Below, piece by piece: positions 10,723-24,800 of a stretch of DNA of 64,000 nucleotides; the first letter of the stretch is position 1, and the number at the start of each line of letters is the position of its first letter. Position numbers and translations under genes: made by a program. This DNA is from Limanda limanda (taxonomy: Eukaryota; Chordata; Actinopteri; Pleuronectiformes; Pleuronectidae), in the NCBI RefSeq assembly GCF_963576545.1, contig NC_083646.1:21332989-21396988 (forward strand). The letters are read 5' to 3'. Under the pieces are notes generated by a model. It did not search any database and was not told the DNA's origin. It was given only the letters and a program-made list of their open reading frames with translations.

Positions 10723-13421
10723 ACCCTAACTAGCTAATCAACTCTGCCGCAGAATAAAAATTGTAAGAAATAGCGCTCACCCAGACCCGGGTTTATTTGC
10801 GGATGCTGATATACAGCATGGCCTTTGTAAACTGTAACTTTGAACTGACGTGAGGATTAAGGTTCTGAAGACTGATAAACACCAGCACTGTGAATCTTAA
10901 CAAGCTGGTGTCAGTGTTTTTGCACAAACATTCTCTTACCGTCACCTTTTCATTAACCATGGTAGATATCCAAGCCAAACAATTTGAATGATGCCAACAT
11001 TCTCTTGTTTTCCTGCCACGTCCTGTAAGGACTGAAAATAAACACAACCTTCCAATACGTCACTGTGTTCTGATGCTGTGACAGGTTTGTCTACATCAAT
11101 AGTTGTGTATCCAGGGAGACGAGTTAATAACATATTAAGACAAAAAGGCAAATTCCTCACGTATATTCGTACTTGCACACTTTATATGAAAAGCTTTTTA
11201 TTATTTCTTTGTTCCTTGAGACTGTTCCTGTGCCCTCAAGCTATTTATTATTCTTGCCGGTGGAATCTTAATCATCTGAATTATAATATTTTCAATTTCT
11301 TTAACCCGTTTCAGATATTTTTGCATAAATAAATATATGCAGAAAGTATAAAATGGGCCCATAAAAACCCTCTACACATGCAGAAAATGTTTTGATCCTG
11401 TGTATAACTAACACAGGATTAACACTTGATTAATGATTATGAAAACTTATTGCTGTCCATGTTTTGGTCGGAATGGTGTCAGAGATGTTGCAGGTAATAA
11501 ATGTTCCAACATGTGGATCAAACAGAATGAGGTCGATGCTAGCCCTTCTTTAAAATTCTGACATGAAAGACAGTGATGGATTTATTCTGAAGTTCCTCTC
11601 AGAAAGCAGGACACGAGGCCAATACCAGGTTTTCCAGAGCCTTGAAAGAAAAAAAAAGCATGAAGGAGGAGGTGGTGGGAGTGGAGGCTATCTTTAAGGC
11701 TGATTCCTAACGCGGTGAAGGGTGGAGCTCTGCTGGTCACGCAGAGAGCTGTGGTCACACTGCTCTGGCTCTTTTGATTGAAACATAAACACCCTGAGAG
11801 ATGAGGGCACGCTCAGGAACAAGTCGAGGAAAGCAGGCGAGAGAATGTGTGTGTGTGTGAGGGAGATTTAACACAAGCCCTCTCTCCCTCTCTCCCTCCT
11901 CTCTCCTCTCTCCTACTTGGAGGGATTAAAAATTGAGCGTGTTTTGTTCTCTTTGGAATCTCTTAGAGGTCTTAGTCATGACTAGGTCACTCTGTGCCAT
12001 CAGCTTTTCTTGCTATTCTCAGCACTGTACACACAAGCTGCACTGATATGTCATAAATTATTTTATCCAGTGGATACCAGCATATTCTCTGGTGTCAGGA
12101 GGGACAGAGAGCCGGGCCGAGAGTGAGTCAGATACCTGCTCCTATCTCTTCTTCTCTCCTCACATCCTAATTGATGGACTAACTCACTGAGACTGCATAT
12201 TTCGGAGTCAGTTCCCAGAAAATAACCCTGATAACTGAAACAGGCATGCCGACTAACACAGGGCTGCATTCAGCACCAGACTTCAAGAACTAAATGAATT
12301 CCAATAAACCCACAAAATAAAAAAACAGCTTAATAAAGATACAATTCATGCTTTATATGGGTAATTTAAATTTGTTTAATTTGTTTAAATTATATTCTTC
12401 TCAAACAGAAACTGTTTCATTGCAAAGAAAGAAACTGACAGTGACAAATACAGGAAATACAAACAAATAGAATAGTTTGGGGGTTTTAAATATGATGTGC
12501 CTTAATATGGGGAAATCAAATAAGAGTACATCTTCAGTGGTTACCCTGTGATGCGTCTCAGAAGTCTCAGAGTTTCCTGTTCCATAATCTTTTCCGAATG
12601 ATAGAGATAGTTTAGCTCCAGTGATCCCTACAAAGGCCAGAGCTCAACTGATTCATCTAATTCAGAGATACACTAAAAACAAATAAATATACTGAAATAC
12701 ATCAGCGACATAGACCTGTGTCCCCAGTGCACCTATAAAACTGTGTTGGCTCCCAAATCTGCAGAGCTAAAGCCATAAAAACATGATGTAACTGAACCTA
12801 CATGCTGAACTCCTGCCTCCACCATCAACAATCATCCCTGTAAGCTCAGTTTAAAGAGCAATGCAGACCCTGTTTCAGCCCCAACACGCCCCTGTTACAT
12901 ATTCATAAATATACGAGTCAAATACAGAGCACATCCTCCTCCCACTGTTTCCCTGACGACCACTGACCCCCCCCCACCCATGTGTCATCCTTGTCCCCAA
13001 AACCATAAAGCTTAAATTAATAAAGCAAATAGTTCCACAGCTACAGCTCAAGCATCGCTCCATTTGTTTCAAACTACAACTGAAAAATGAGAGTTACACA
13101 TGTCACCATCCCTGTCAAAGTCGAGAGAATATTCTTACTCAGCTCTGGAGGGAATCTTTAGGGGATGTGCAAACAGACAGTCACATCTCCTCCTTCACTG
13201 ACTTTCCATTACCCTTTTTTCCCTCACTTTAATCACTACAAGACAAAAATTAGTTTTCTGTCAGACACTTACAAACAACTATGTAACAGATGCATTGTAA
13301 ATCACAAAATGACGTGGTATGCAAAATAATTACTTTTAATATAATGAAACTGACAGGATGCTGCACAAACAAACCGATTAACAGGTTGATGCTGTTTGAT
13401 AAATAAAAACCCACCTCGTGA

Positions 13422-13456
13422 ATATAGCTGCACAGATGGATTCTGTGCAGCTATAT
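13422..13456. repeat. Perfect 14-bp hairpin with 7-nt loop
   Basis: The arm ATATAGCTGCACAG at 13422-13435 is the exact reverse complement of 13443-13456, with loop ATGGATT. It is too short for a microRNA precursor. It could be the fused ends of a deleted inverted-repeat element. Confidence 0.85.
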
Positions 13457-14822
13457 AGCAGATTAGAGTGCTGGCATGTACAAGTATGAGGATAAACAAC
13501 ATACAGTAAATACTATAAGGACCAGTGTGGTGTGTACGAAAACAAACATGAGAGATTGAATGCTGCAAAGCTCTGGTGCATGAAAGACCTTGAGCGTCGA
13601 CACTGAAAGGACGTGTGCACCCTGACAGCCACAAGGAAAGCATTCTCCTACACACATTAAACCCTGAGGCTGTGCACACAGGGAAGCTGATGGTTTAAAG
13701 GCTTTTAGTAAACATTTAAATAAGAATAAAACCACAGGTTTGACATTCGAAGCTAAGAGACGCTTCGGAAGGGACTGCAATTAACTCCCCATTAACAACT
13801 CTACAGCAGTTATTTGTGATTTGTGTTGGAGGTATTTTTGAAGGAAGAATAGTAGGAGTGTGGATAACATGTGAAGTTTCACAGCTTAAGTGTGAAGTTT
13901 CGTACTTTTTTAAGTTTCACAATAGCCGAGCTCTCACTTCTTTCATGAGAAACATCTACACGAGCAGTGGATGTGGAAAGTGTTGCTGCAGGTCAGAGGT
14001 GTATGAGAGCCCCTCCCACATTTAATCAGCATGTCTGATGATGTCAGTCGGAAACAGTGCAGTGACACATGCTGTGATCACATACAGAGAAATTGAATAT
14101 GAAATATCATAAATCAAGCCAGTATATATGCTTGTGCCCTGGTCGACAAGATCATTATTCATACCAGGCAGTTTTCTTTATATTAGAACAATTCATGTAA
14201 TACATTTTTGTCTTTAATTATCTTAATACGAAATAAAGTACCAAAAATATTTAGTGAGTGCAAAACCTTCAGCTAAAAAGGAATGGAGAAATTAGGTTTT
14301 ACTTTAAAAATGCAAAATTTTCCTTGTTTTCAGTCAGCTAATAATTTGGCTTTTTTAGGAAATATTTCCTCTATTTTATTGCATTTTCCACCTCAGTTTT
14401 GTTGTTTTATGACAGCAGCACATCTGTTTTAAACAACCACTGTCTTTCAAGAGTATCTCCTGTGATTTGATGGGACAATATTGACACATCTAAAGAAGAT
14501 TGATATGTATACCGGTAACAATGAATCAATAATAATAAATAAAAAAAGGGTATTTTTCAGGGCAGACATTTTGACAGGAAAAGTAAAAAAAAAAAAAAGT
14601 AAAAGCGAACAAGATAAAAAAAAAATCTAAAATATAATATTAGAAATATAGAGTCATGTAGCTATAAAAAACCTCAACGATTCACTTGAGAGATGTGAGC
14701 TGTCATTAGCTTTAAAGAAAGACAGTTTATTTCAGTAAGGGCCTCACATGTGATATTCACAGGATCAGACTGAAATGCGTTCTGGCTCCTTCATCACTCT
14801 CGGAGGAAATCTGCCACACTGA

Positions 14823-14933
14823 TGTGTGTGTGTGCGTGTGTGTGTGTGAGAGTGTGAGTGTGAGTGTGTGTGTGTTTGTGTGTGTGTGTGCGTGTGTGTG
14901 TGCGTGCGTGCGCGTGTGCGTGTGTGTGTGTGC
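14823..14933. repeat. Compound TG/CG/AG microsatellite, about 110 bp
   Basis: A long TG repeat is interrupted by GAGAGTGTGAGTG, TTTG and several CG-containing units such as GCGTGCGTGCGCG. It ends 45 bp before the hAT-like MITE. Confidence 0.95.
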
Positions 14934-14978
14934 ATACACCAGCTCTGTGTCTTCTTTAGCCTGAATCTCACTTGTGAT

Positions 14979-15145
14979 CAGGGCCGGGTCTAGACAGGCA
15001 TGTATGAGGGGGCAGCCACAAATCTTGAGGGGGCATTGTGCTTTATTATATTATTATTATTATAAATTGGGATTCAGTTTGAGGGGGCACAACATTTATT
15101 TGAGGGGGCCAGGCCCCCTCTTGCCCCTGCCTAGACCCGGCCCTG
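14979..15145. mobile_element. hAT-like MITE, 167 bp, 8-bp target duplication
   Basis: The ends CAGGGCCGGGTCTAGACA and, reverse-complemented, CAGGGCCGGGTCTAGGCA agree in 17 of 18 bases. They are flanked by CTTGTGAT (14971-14978) and CATGTGAT (15146-15153), an 8-bp duplication with one mismatch, which is the hallmark of hAT insertions. The CAG start also fits hAT. Inside, GAGGGGGC occurs four times around an AT-rich (TTA)n core. There is no coding capacity. Confidence 0.85.
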
Positions 15146-15674
15146 CATGTGATTGCAACATGAATAAAATGCCTGGATTTACTGACAGCTGACTTGACTT
15201 TATTGTTTCTAGAAGTAATTATTTTGTGTTTGTAGATTGTGAGAAATAGAAAGAGGGCTGATCCATTGGCTCTTCCCCTTGAGGTCACTTTTACTGTTTT
15301 ACTGGAGCTGGATTCACACTGTAGTTGTGGCAGTGGCAGTGCTAACGGAAAGCAGTTGGTTGTTTAGTGACAGAAAATACTATGATCGAGGATCAGCAAT
15401 GGTAAAAAGACAGAGTAAGGATTTCTTAAGATTTGGCGACTACCAACATTTTCTGCTGGACCATCAGGACGCGATGAATGGTGACTTCATCATAGTTCCA
15501 AAAGTCAAAATTTCTGCCCCTGCTAAGTTGCCCAGGGATTTTCAAGTCACTGGATTTAAGTGGACACCAGGCATTAACGAGTTTTAAAATCAGTGTGCAA
15601 TGTAAATTACCTTCTAATCTGTATTTTAATAGAAGAGGAGCTGTGACTGAGCTGCAGCCCGATTATGTGTACAT

Positions 15675-15870
15675 TCCAGATTAAGATACATTTATTTGTC
15701 CCAAACACATGCACGGACATGCACAAGCACACAATTGTAAGGAAATGTAACCTCTGCTTTTAACCCATCTGGTGCAGGACACACAGAGCAGTGAGCAGCC
15801 ATGTACGGCGCCCGGGGAGCAGATGTTGGGGGAGTAAGGTGCCTTGCTCAGGGGCACTAGACAGGGTAAG
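15675..15870. repeat. Interspersed repeat of a type common in fish genomes
   Basis: The segment contains TTTAACCCATCTGG, GAGCAGTGAGCAGCCATG, GGCGCCCGGGGAGCAG and GTGCCTTGCTCAGGGGCAC in this order. From memory this order is a frequent dispersed repeat in teleost assemblies. I cannot assign its class, and the edges are approximate. Confidence 0.6.
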
Positions 15871-18800
15871 GAGAATCCTCTTGGATTTTTGGACAGAGAT
15901 CTCTTTGTCTAAATTAAATTTATTAAAGGTGCATTAATTCTGTACTCATTGTAGATACTGACCCAACCCACTGTAAATATCCAGAGTGTAGAGTTATTAT
16001 AAGCTTATTAGAACTAATCAATGATAAAGATGCATCCCATTCCTGAGCCACATCCACATCACTTCCTTTCATCTTTGAAAGGCCATGCAGATGTTCACTT
16101 TATTTATAGAACAGAGTCACTTTCATTTTAAGGAGCTTGCCTTGCTCCAGGCGGACGACTTTTTACATTTAACTATTTTCTGGATTGCATTTAGATTGTT
16201 TCTAAGAGCTTCATGTATAAACGACCACCAGTGACCACCTTAATGCTGCTATTGTGACCATAAAGATGCTTAATTGTGATGACACCATAGATTTATTTTC
16301 TGCACCTCATCAGTCATCAAAAGCTTATTATACTGTACAAACCAGTCGCCACCAGACCAGCAGGTGAATCACCACGTGACAACCTTTAAAACTGCAACAC
16401 AGACTCAGCACGCGGTGGAACAACAGCAACCACACAACGCACAGCCATGGAACATGTGCACATTCAGCATCAGCAGGACACAGTGTGCAGAGCATGCAAT
16501 AAAATCATTCAACACAATTCGACTGCAGCAATAAACAAAGCCTGAGACTGCAACAATGCAACAGCAGAAGAATCCAAGCTCTGCATAACAACTGCTTCGA
16601 TTAACTAACTCAAAGGGAATGTGTATAAGGAGAGGACACAAGAGATACTAAAATGAAATCACGGTAGCACATTAATGATGCTGGAACACCTTTTACTACC
16701 TTTTATGAGCTCATACAGTTTATGGGAAATTAACTCTTTAGTTTCACATTAGCACAAGCAGTGGTGTGGTACACAGGCGTAGTAAAGACTGTCTGAAGAG
16801 CCATTTCAAGGTTAGTTATTAAAGTGTATATTAATATGTTCGGCTACCAAATAGCCAGTGTGGAGTTGCAAGGTTTGAAAAGCTTATATTTAGTTTTGAG
16901 CAAAGACAAAACGATTAGGAATTTACTGAGAATTCTTTTAACCCAAAAAATAATCCCTAAACAGTATGAAATTGTGAAGCTAACCGAATCCAAAACCAAG
17001 GCTGATTCGCATTATAGAGCTACAATCTGTAGTTTTGATGTTTTGGGAATTATTTTCTTTTTGCTGATGAAGCGATCAGTCCGGAGGGAAAAACGATGTT
17101 CGATATTTGGGTGTTTCATTTTGAGGACTTGTCGAAAATTCAGTATTAAAGCATAAAGTTATTACACTGTTATTAAATTCACAACAAGAACTGGAGATTG
17201 CTTCCCTGTGTTACTGGAGCCAATAGACTCGCACTGGGAACAAGCTCCTATTTGCCTGACAATACTGAATATTGAGTTCTCAATAGTATAGTGACCAGTG
17301 GTAATTATAAGTTAGGTTTTTGTTAATAATTAAAAGTATAGTTTGGAATCTCTGGATATTTAGAAAGGTCTCTGAAATGGTAAAGTAAAAGTTACTTTGA
17401 GTAAAGGTTAGATGTTGCATTTTCTGTTCAACTGGCCCTAAAGACAAAAGTTAATATGTAAGGCAGCCAAAACTTAGTTTTTTTCTAAAATATATCAAAT
17501 AATATATCAAGTCATAAATATTGTATAATGTTAAGATCCATTAGGAAAACTGTGTACTATAATTCAGTATGCTGTTAGAAACAATTACTTACTACTGACT
17601 GTATTAACACAGTTACAGAGCAATACAGTTAGTATTGATCAACATATTTCTCTTTGTATAAAATGAATGTATGCAGCCATGACCCAGATACACATATCTG
17701 CATATATCCATTTTATATATTTACTTAATTTTCCATGTTCATGCCCCAAAATAAACTGAAGCAGAGAAAAACAGAGTCTGATCCTCCTCTCCGACGTCGG
17801 CAGTAACGCCATTAAAGAGATGACAGTGACAGTGAGAGAGAGAAGAAAGAGCATGTCACTTATTCCCTCCATTAGTTTCATTAGTGCAGGAGGATGAGGC
17901 AGATTAAGACCGCAGCGGGTTGGATGATGATGCGATTTGGCAGGGTTATCTGTTATTCCAGGCCCGGCCATTTTGGCGCCTCTGGTTTGGCTGGGTTATA
18001 ATGTGATGTGATGCCCGGGCCCTCGGGGGCTGCACTGCTGTTGCTACCAGCCCCTCTGATTAAAATCTGCTCTCACCAGCCAGCCTCAGTCTGGATGCCC
18101 TCGTGCTCCCCTCTCATTTCCATCCAATACTGTGGAGCTTTCACTTCCCATCCCGCATGATGTCACAGAGAGGGGCCGTGGACTTTAGGAGGCCAAGATG
18201 GGCCAGACGTCTCACAAGCCCACACCCGCGTGTTGTTGAGGAGGTGAGATAAAAAGAGAAAGCTATTTAAATAATAATAAATAAAAAAAAAATTCTGAAC
18301 CAATGGCGGTAAAATGCACATCATTATCTTTTATCTAAAGGAAAGAATGGTCCAGGTCATGGTGTTAAATTACTGACACACAAGCCTGTGAGAGTTATAA
18401 TACGGTTGTTCTCATATAATATTAATAAGGCCTCAAAGCCAATGGACCTATCATGTGGTTTGCATAACAATAATCCTCTCTGTTTTCAAATCACTGTAAT
18501 GTCAAGTGGATGTCTGCTGCCATACATTGTTTGCATGTTTTGGTATTTTACACATACATGTACATCACGTTTTCTTTGACTGCAATTCAAATTATCACCA
18601 AGAATAGAAATGTGCTTTGTTCCCCTGTACTGATCACTGTGTGCAAACTGAAAGCTACAGCCATGAACACGATGGAAAACAGACTTTTCTCAACAGATCT
18701 GATAATTATTGGAAAAATTACAAATATAGAAGCAGAAAGCTCTATGGAAAAAATCTGGTTTACCATACAATTATATTTTAGGTATATTTACACACAGGAA

Positions 18801-21800
18801 ATACAGATGACATAATCTCAGTGTCCTAAATGGGAGGTACGGCCCTAAGCACAGTGATGGTCACGGCAGTGAAGTAACAGAAAGCTACACTGGAATCATT
18901 TCAGTTGCTTTTTTCAGTCACACCTCTTCAAGCTACACTTCAGTTTGGGTTAATATGGCTGACTACACCAACAGTGTGACGGCTCATGATTTGCATACCT
19001 AACTGGGACCTCAAGCGTATCTCGCAGGCTTCAAGTGTTCTACTGGGGTCTGCTGGCTGCTGAAACACATTTTAGCCCCCAGCAACGACAATGTCTAAAT
19101 GCATCCAGTGCAGACGGAGGAGTGAGGCTGCAGCTGCTGCTGCACAGCTGATTTTGTTGCATTGCAGGATTTACAAGGTCTAAGAGTGCTTGATGCAATT
19201 TTTCAAGGAACATTTTCGGGAGATACGCATATTTGCTTTCCTGCCGAGAGTTTGATGAGAAGATTCACATCACAGCAAATAATGAGAAAAAACATTCAGC
19301 TGAGACTTCAGAGATTTACTGGTCCCTGTCGAAAATACACCGGTGTATATCCCTCCATAACACTGCACTGTGTATGGAACTTTCTGTGATGATTTGTTTA
19401 AACAAACTAAATATAACAAGATAATTTGAAGCTTTGCAAGTGTTAAGTTGAGTTTGTTACTATGAGCTAGCTGGCTGCTTTTTAATTTATTTATTTTAGT
19501 TTTCTTTGTTCACTCCTAATGTCCGTACTGACTGAGAGTGCACCTGAACTGGAGTGGCACTCAACAAACTTGCATTCCTATGCAGTAGAAATGCCATTAA
19601 GCACTCAAATAGTGGCACTGTGCAACTGTTTCAGGATGTGATTTGATTTTAATACACCACAACATTGCAGAAAAATGTCAAACGCTTGTCATCAATGTAT
19701 TCACACTTTCTGTTGAGACTAATTAAAATATCTGTGCTACTTCTCCATATGGTAAAAAGTATTTGAATATCACATTTCTAGTATTAATGGCTTCTTAAAG
19801 CATGCAATACTACAGGTCACAGTCACATCCATTTGTGCAGCCCTAAGGTGAGACATACACACAGATTGTACGTCATTGTAAGCAGTTTGGGTTTAGGGCA
19901 ATTTTGACATCCTGACCCTAAGACCTGATTAGTGGGCGATCCCTACTATACCTTCTGAGCCACAGCTCCTCCTTTGAATATGACCTTTAACAACAGAGTC
20001 CGACATTGCTGTTTCTCCACAAAGTAAGAGACATTTGTTAACAACATTTAAACCAGCATGAAACATTCAAATCTTTCACGGCAGAACTCATATCTAATCA
20101 AGCTCAAATTAAGCACATTTATGGGTTGCAATGAATGACTAAATCTGCTTGACTATACGCTTTACTGTTTCAGAGAGCTGAAGTTTGTTCCAGCTCCGTA
20201 GCGGCTACAGAGGCAAATGGAAGGTGAGGGGATGTGGGAGGTTATCAGAAGGTCACTGTGGCTGGAATCATTGAAATGTATCCTGAGACCAAACTGGGGA
20301 AAAGCGCTGTGGGTGTTTAGCCCCACAAGGTTACAACACTACAGTCTCCCTGAGCAGTCTCACCAGATAATGAGAGAAGACGAATGCCACTAATTGGGGC
20401 TTAAATTGATGGTCTCTGCCTATTGGACAACTTCATGTATTCAAGGTTAGTCCACTTTTCTCACTGTGGAAACTTGACTCAGCCCCTGTCTTTTGTGCAA
20501 ACAACTCATTCCTGCAGCCGTCATGATACCTATGATAAAAGTTGATGTGTTGAGCTTGAGGGCAAGGGTGAGAGGTTCACTTACTGTCCAGTTCAGTGTT
20601 GAAATGGCACAGACAATGATTTAAGGCACACCAAATGCGGTATGATGCCCAGTGCCTCTTGGTATTTTATCGCACGCTCAGCCCAAAATGCCGCACTGAT
20701 GAGACAGGTCAGAGGAGAACAGAGAGGCTGGTACAAGCCGATGCACAGAGCGATATCTCAGCCCAAAGTCAGTTTGATATGTATGAACTACAACAGAAGC
20801 TGAAAGGACTTGCAGTATTATCAGCTATAGGACCATGAAGCCAGAGTGGAGAAAAAATGATCATAAGAAGTGGATTAACAAGGTAAATGGATGGTTCCCA
20901 CTCTGATGAATCTTTGTTCATGCTGAGGCAAATTGACTCGTCTTACGCATCATGATATGGGTTCACACCTACCCAGTTTGGTGCCATTTAAATGAACCCG
21001 GATTTTATTGAAAGCTTCACAATAAATAAGCACTTTTTGAATACAGCTGTTTCTTAGAAGTAACAATTGAGCTGAACTTGAAAGTGTGGATAAGGTGTCC
21101 TTCAGCTGGTAAAGACAGAAAGCCTTAACCTAAATGACTGGTGTTTGAATATGAACAAGTTATATTGTCCTGTTTAAACGCAGCCACGTCTACTGTTCAA
21201 CCGCAGTTAAAGACACAGTGATAAAACATCATCAGTGTCAGATGAGCGCCTTTAGATTCCAAAAGCTTACATGTGTCCGGTAAAAAGGGAAAGGCTACGG
21301 AGGGAACTGGTGATCGGATCTCAATCTGGGCTTTAAAGTGGTCTGAGTGGTTTAAAGTGGTGAGCTGACTCTGTGTCACTCCCTTGCATCAGAGTTAAAA
21401 ATATCCAGCTCAACATGGAAAGTCAGGACTTCATAGTTCCCAGAATGCTAGTCCGTAAGAGGCTGAATTTATAGTCACAACGAGGGAGTTAAAAGTCTGA
21501 GTTATGTCCTAAATCATTGTTTTGCGTCTCTTTACAACAAGACATGGCAGCTGTATTTCTTGGCTGTAATTGTTAAGGGCCCACTTGTAAAACTACAGGC
21601 ACCACTAAGCTCCACTCGTTTCCACAAGCAGGACTCTAAGCTCTGTTGTGTGAAATCATTACTTGACTCTTGGGTGACATTTTTTGTGAATGAAAGTAGC
21701 CGAAGAATGGAGCAGAAACAAGCAGCCCGACGTAGAAACTATGTGAAAAGTTCAAACCTCACAAACATGTACCTCCTCTAGTGCTGGTGGTATTCATTGA

Positions 21801-24800
21801 GATAAAATGGAGGATTTGGGACACATCCTAGCAATTCAGAGAGTTTGATTAATGTGATTTGGAGCGATCGGACCTCACAGTATAAAGTGGAAGATTTACT
21901 TTAGGATGATAACATCCTCGCAGTGTTCTTTTATGAGACTGATTGTCATTGCTCAGAGATCAAACTGTGGCTACAAACTGCCCATAGTGTCATGACAATA
22001 GGGTAAGAGGGTATGTGACAGGATGAAGTGGAACCCTAATGGCCACTTATGCTGTGGACTCAGCAATATATGAGATCATTGTGATACAAATTGATCAAAA
22101 GGCTTTGATCAATTCATGCAGTATGAGGGCAAAAGCACATTTATACCTGTTTAACATGTTGCTGGCTGTAGTGTACTTCATTCAGTCTAACTGGAATAAA
22201 GTTTACAGTTCAAAAAGGATTTAGCTTCAAACAAGAACATAAAATAGATATCACCCGTCAGGAACTGGCACACCATCAGCTTGCAAAGCAAACATAAAAC
22301 CTTTTTGAAATTAAAAGAGCAGATTGTGAGATGGGAGCAGAGTGGACTGCCTCCGGGCTGTTGTTGATTTCTGCAACTCTGCCTGCGGCTATGATTCCAG
22401 ATGGGTTTCATACTCTTTAACTACACTCAACTCAAATGTTTTCTCCAAAATAATTCCCATGGCAACCATTTTTTCCCCCATTCAACGTTTGGCGTCAGTG
22501 ACCAGTCCCTTTTCCTCTTAAACTAAAAGCAATTTTGCGTCTGGGAGATATAATGGTGAGTGAAAGAAATGAGCAGAAACAACCGAAAAGAGGATGACAT
22601 TGCCTCACTCGTTATGCTGTCGACTTGTGTCATGATAATGTGCCTCAATATGAGAGGAAATTGACTGTGTAAAACCAAATCATTACTGTGGCTGGCTTTC
22701 TTTTGTAATGACAATATGTGTCTCCACATTCCATCAGCGTGCATGCCCCTAAAACGATGCCAGGAAATGAGTCCTGAAGATGACTGCTGGCTGCCACTGA
22801 GAGTGATAGAGATGACAAGCAGGGGATCACCACAGGACAACAATGTGCAGAGCATGGCTGGGCATGACCATTGTATTGGATTATTCGGGGACACAAAAGG
22901 CAAGAGCACGCGGGATTCAAGGCCTGGTGGTGAAAATGGCAAATTACAAGATCACATCAGTTGCATGCCTGAACACATTGCTGTGGAACAAGCTGAAACA
23001 TCAATAGTTAGAGGTTCAGGATGAAAGATGATTCTAGTTCTGTCATTCAGCTACCGCATCAATGCAGGCCAACAGTTATAAGAGGAAATTAGTCTACAGT
23101 ATTAAAACGTCAAAATTATACGAAACTGTATATATACAGTGTTCGGTTCATTGGTGAAAACTGCACGTGGGTTGTGATGAGAGGTTCTGTTGTCATCACT
23201 TCTCCATGTTGAGCTGCTAGTCACGTTATATATCTGTACAGTGGTAACCATATTTTTCATAGGTGACCATTTGCACAACATAAACAAAGAAGTGCTGGTA
23301 TGTACCATAAATAAACTTGTGTATGTCCTTTGGTTTTACTATAATATTATCACTTTCAGTCAAGGGAGAAATAAATACAAGAAACCTGTCCTCATATATT
23401 GTCTGCATTTCCACGACTGGTGCTGATGAATGACTCACCATATCCAGAAATAAAAGCAAAACAAGCAGCAGTGAATATTAAAACCAAATACAATGTGAGT
23501 CAGGGACATAAAACCAAACATAACTGAGAGCATTTCATATCTGATAGCAGACTTTCACACAGCCACGGGCAAACACTAACATCTATCCTCATGAGGACGC
23601 TTGACTGTCCACATTAATTCAGAGTCCCCTGCAGTGACGCTGGTTACATAGCCTCAGCCCTTTGTACAGCTGCCTGAAGAAGTGAGGGTTGGCCGAGTGC
23701 TGTCATTTTGCAGAGTTTCCAAAATTTGAGTTCCACAACTCTGATTTGTTCTTTTTCTTTGAAATCAGTGATGGTAGCTGCTTTCAGGTTCACTTTAATA
23801 GAACATGATGTTATTAAATTTTACTGTGGAAAAATTATTAAAAAGAACTGAAATGAATTCATTATGCAAAGGGCAGAGTCATCTTCACTGCACAATGTAT
23901 TATTTAGAAATTGAACACATAGTCATACATATTCAGACGTTGTTTGAAGTGGATACATAACTCCATGAAAGCCATACATGAAAAAATTATCCCCAACACC
24001 CAAAACATTTTGTAGAAAAGATATATAAAAAATGTACAATGGACCATAAAATATTTCAAAACCCAGCAGCACAATAACACACAACAATAAATAAGAGAAT
24101 ACAGCCCCAGAAGCACAATTTTCCAGCTGTGAGACAGCGCTGAAGACTCGTGCTGCAATATAATATCTTCTTGGACTCCTTCCTCACCTCAGAGGAACAG
24201 ATCTCTCCCTGCTTAAATTAATTAGCAATGCCTAATAGATTTTAATTATTCCTCTGTTCATCATCTTCACTCATTCTCCTTCTCGGCGAGATTACTACAA
24301 CTAGTGATATGCTATTATTTTTCTAATCCATTTTTTCTGTGAAGCGCACAGTGAGAGTGTCCCACTCACCTCTCCTCAAGTAATTTTTTTGGTTGTTGGT
24401 ACAATCACATGATTAAATAGAGACAAAGATGCAAGTTTCAATTCACAAATTGGAAAAGCTAATCCTCTGTTTAAGATTTCCAGAGGGGGCGGGAGATTGA
24501 AGAACCTGCAGTGGGAGTATGTTGGGGAAATTGTGCTGTAGGAACTTTCTGCAGGCTTGTGGAGACATGTATATAAATACGACAGTTTATTAGCTACACC
24601 TAGAAATTAATAATTCATTCTGCATTAGGTTTCTGTTGTTTTACCTACCCTATATTACCATCAATGGGGAGGACAAAATAGCACCATCAAGTTAACGACA
24701 ATGTTTAACCAACGTGAAGGCAGCATTAATTGCAGGACTGCTGGTCTGTACTGCATTAGCTTTAGCCTGGTGTTCCTAATAAACTGCACACTGAGTACAT

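Noticed and set aside
16824..17156. 110-codon open frame on the plus strand
   Set aside because: The sequence is AT-rich and the frame Lys/Ile/Leu-rich, with no recognisable motif and no flanking splice sites that extend it.
23125..23140. 16-bp perfect palindrome ACTGTATATATACAGT
   Set aside because: It is short and AT-rich, expected by chance in this composition, and has no flanking structure.
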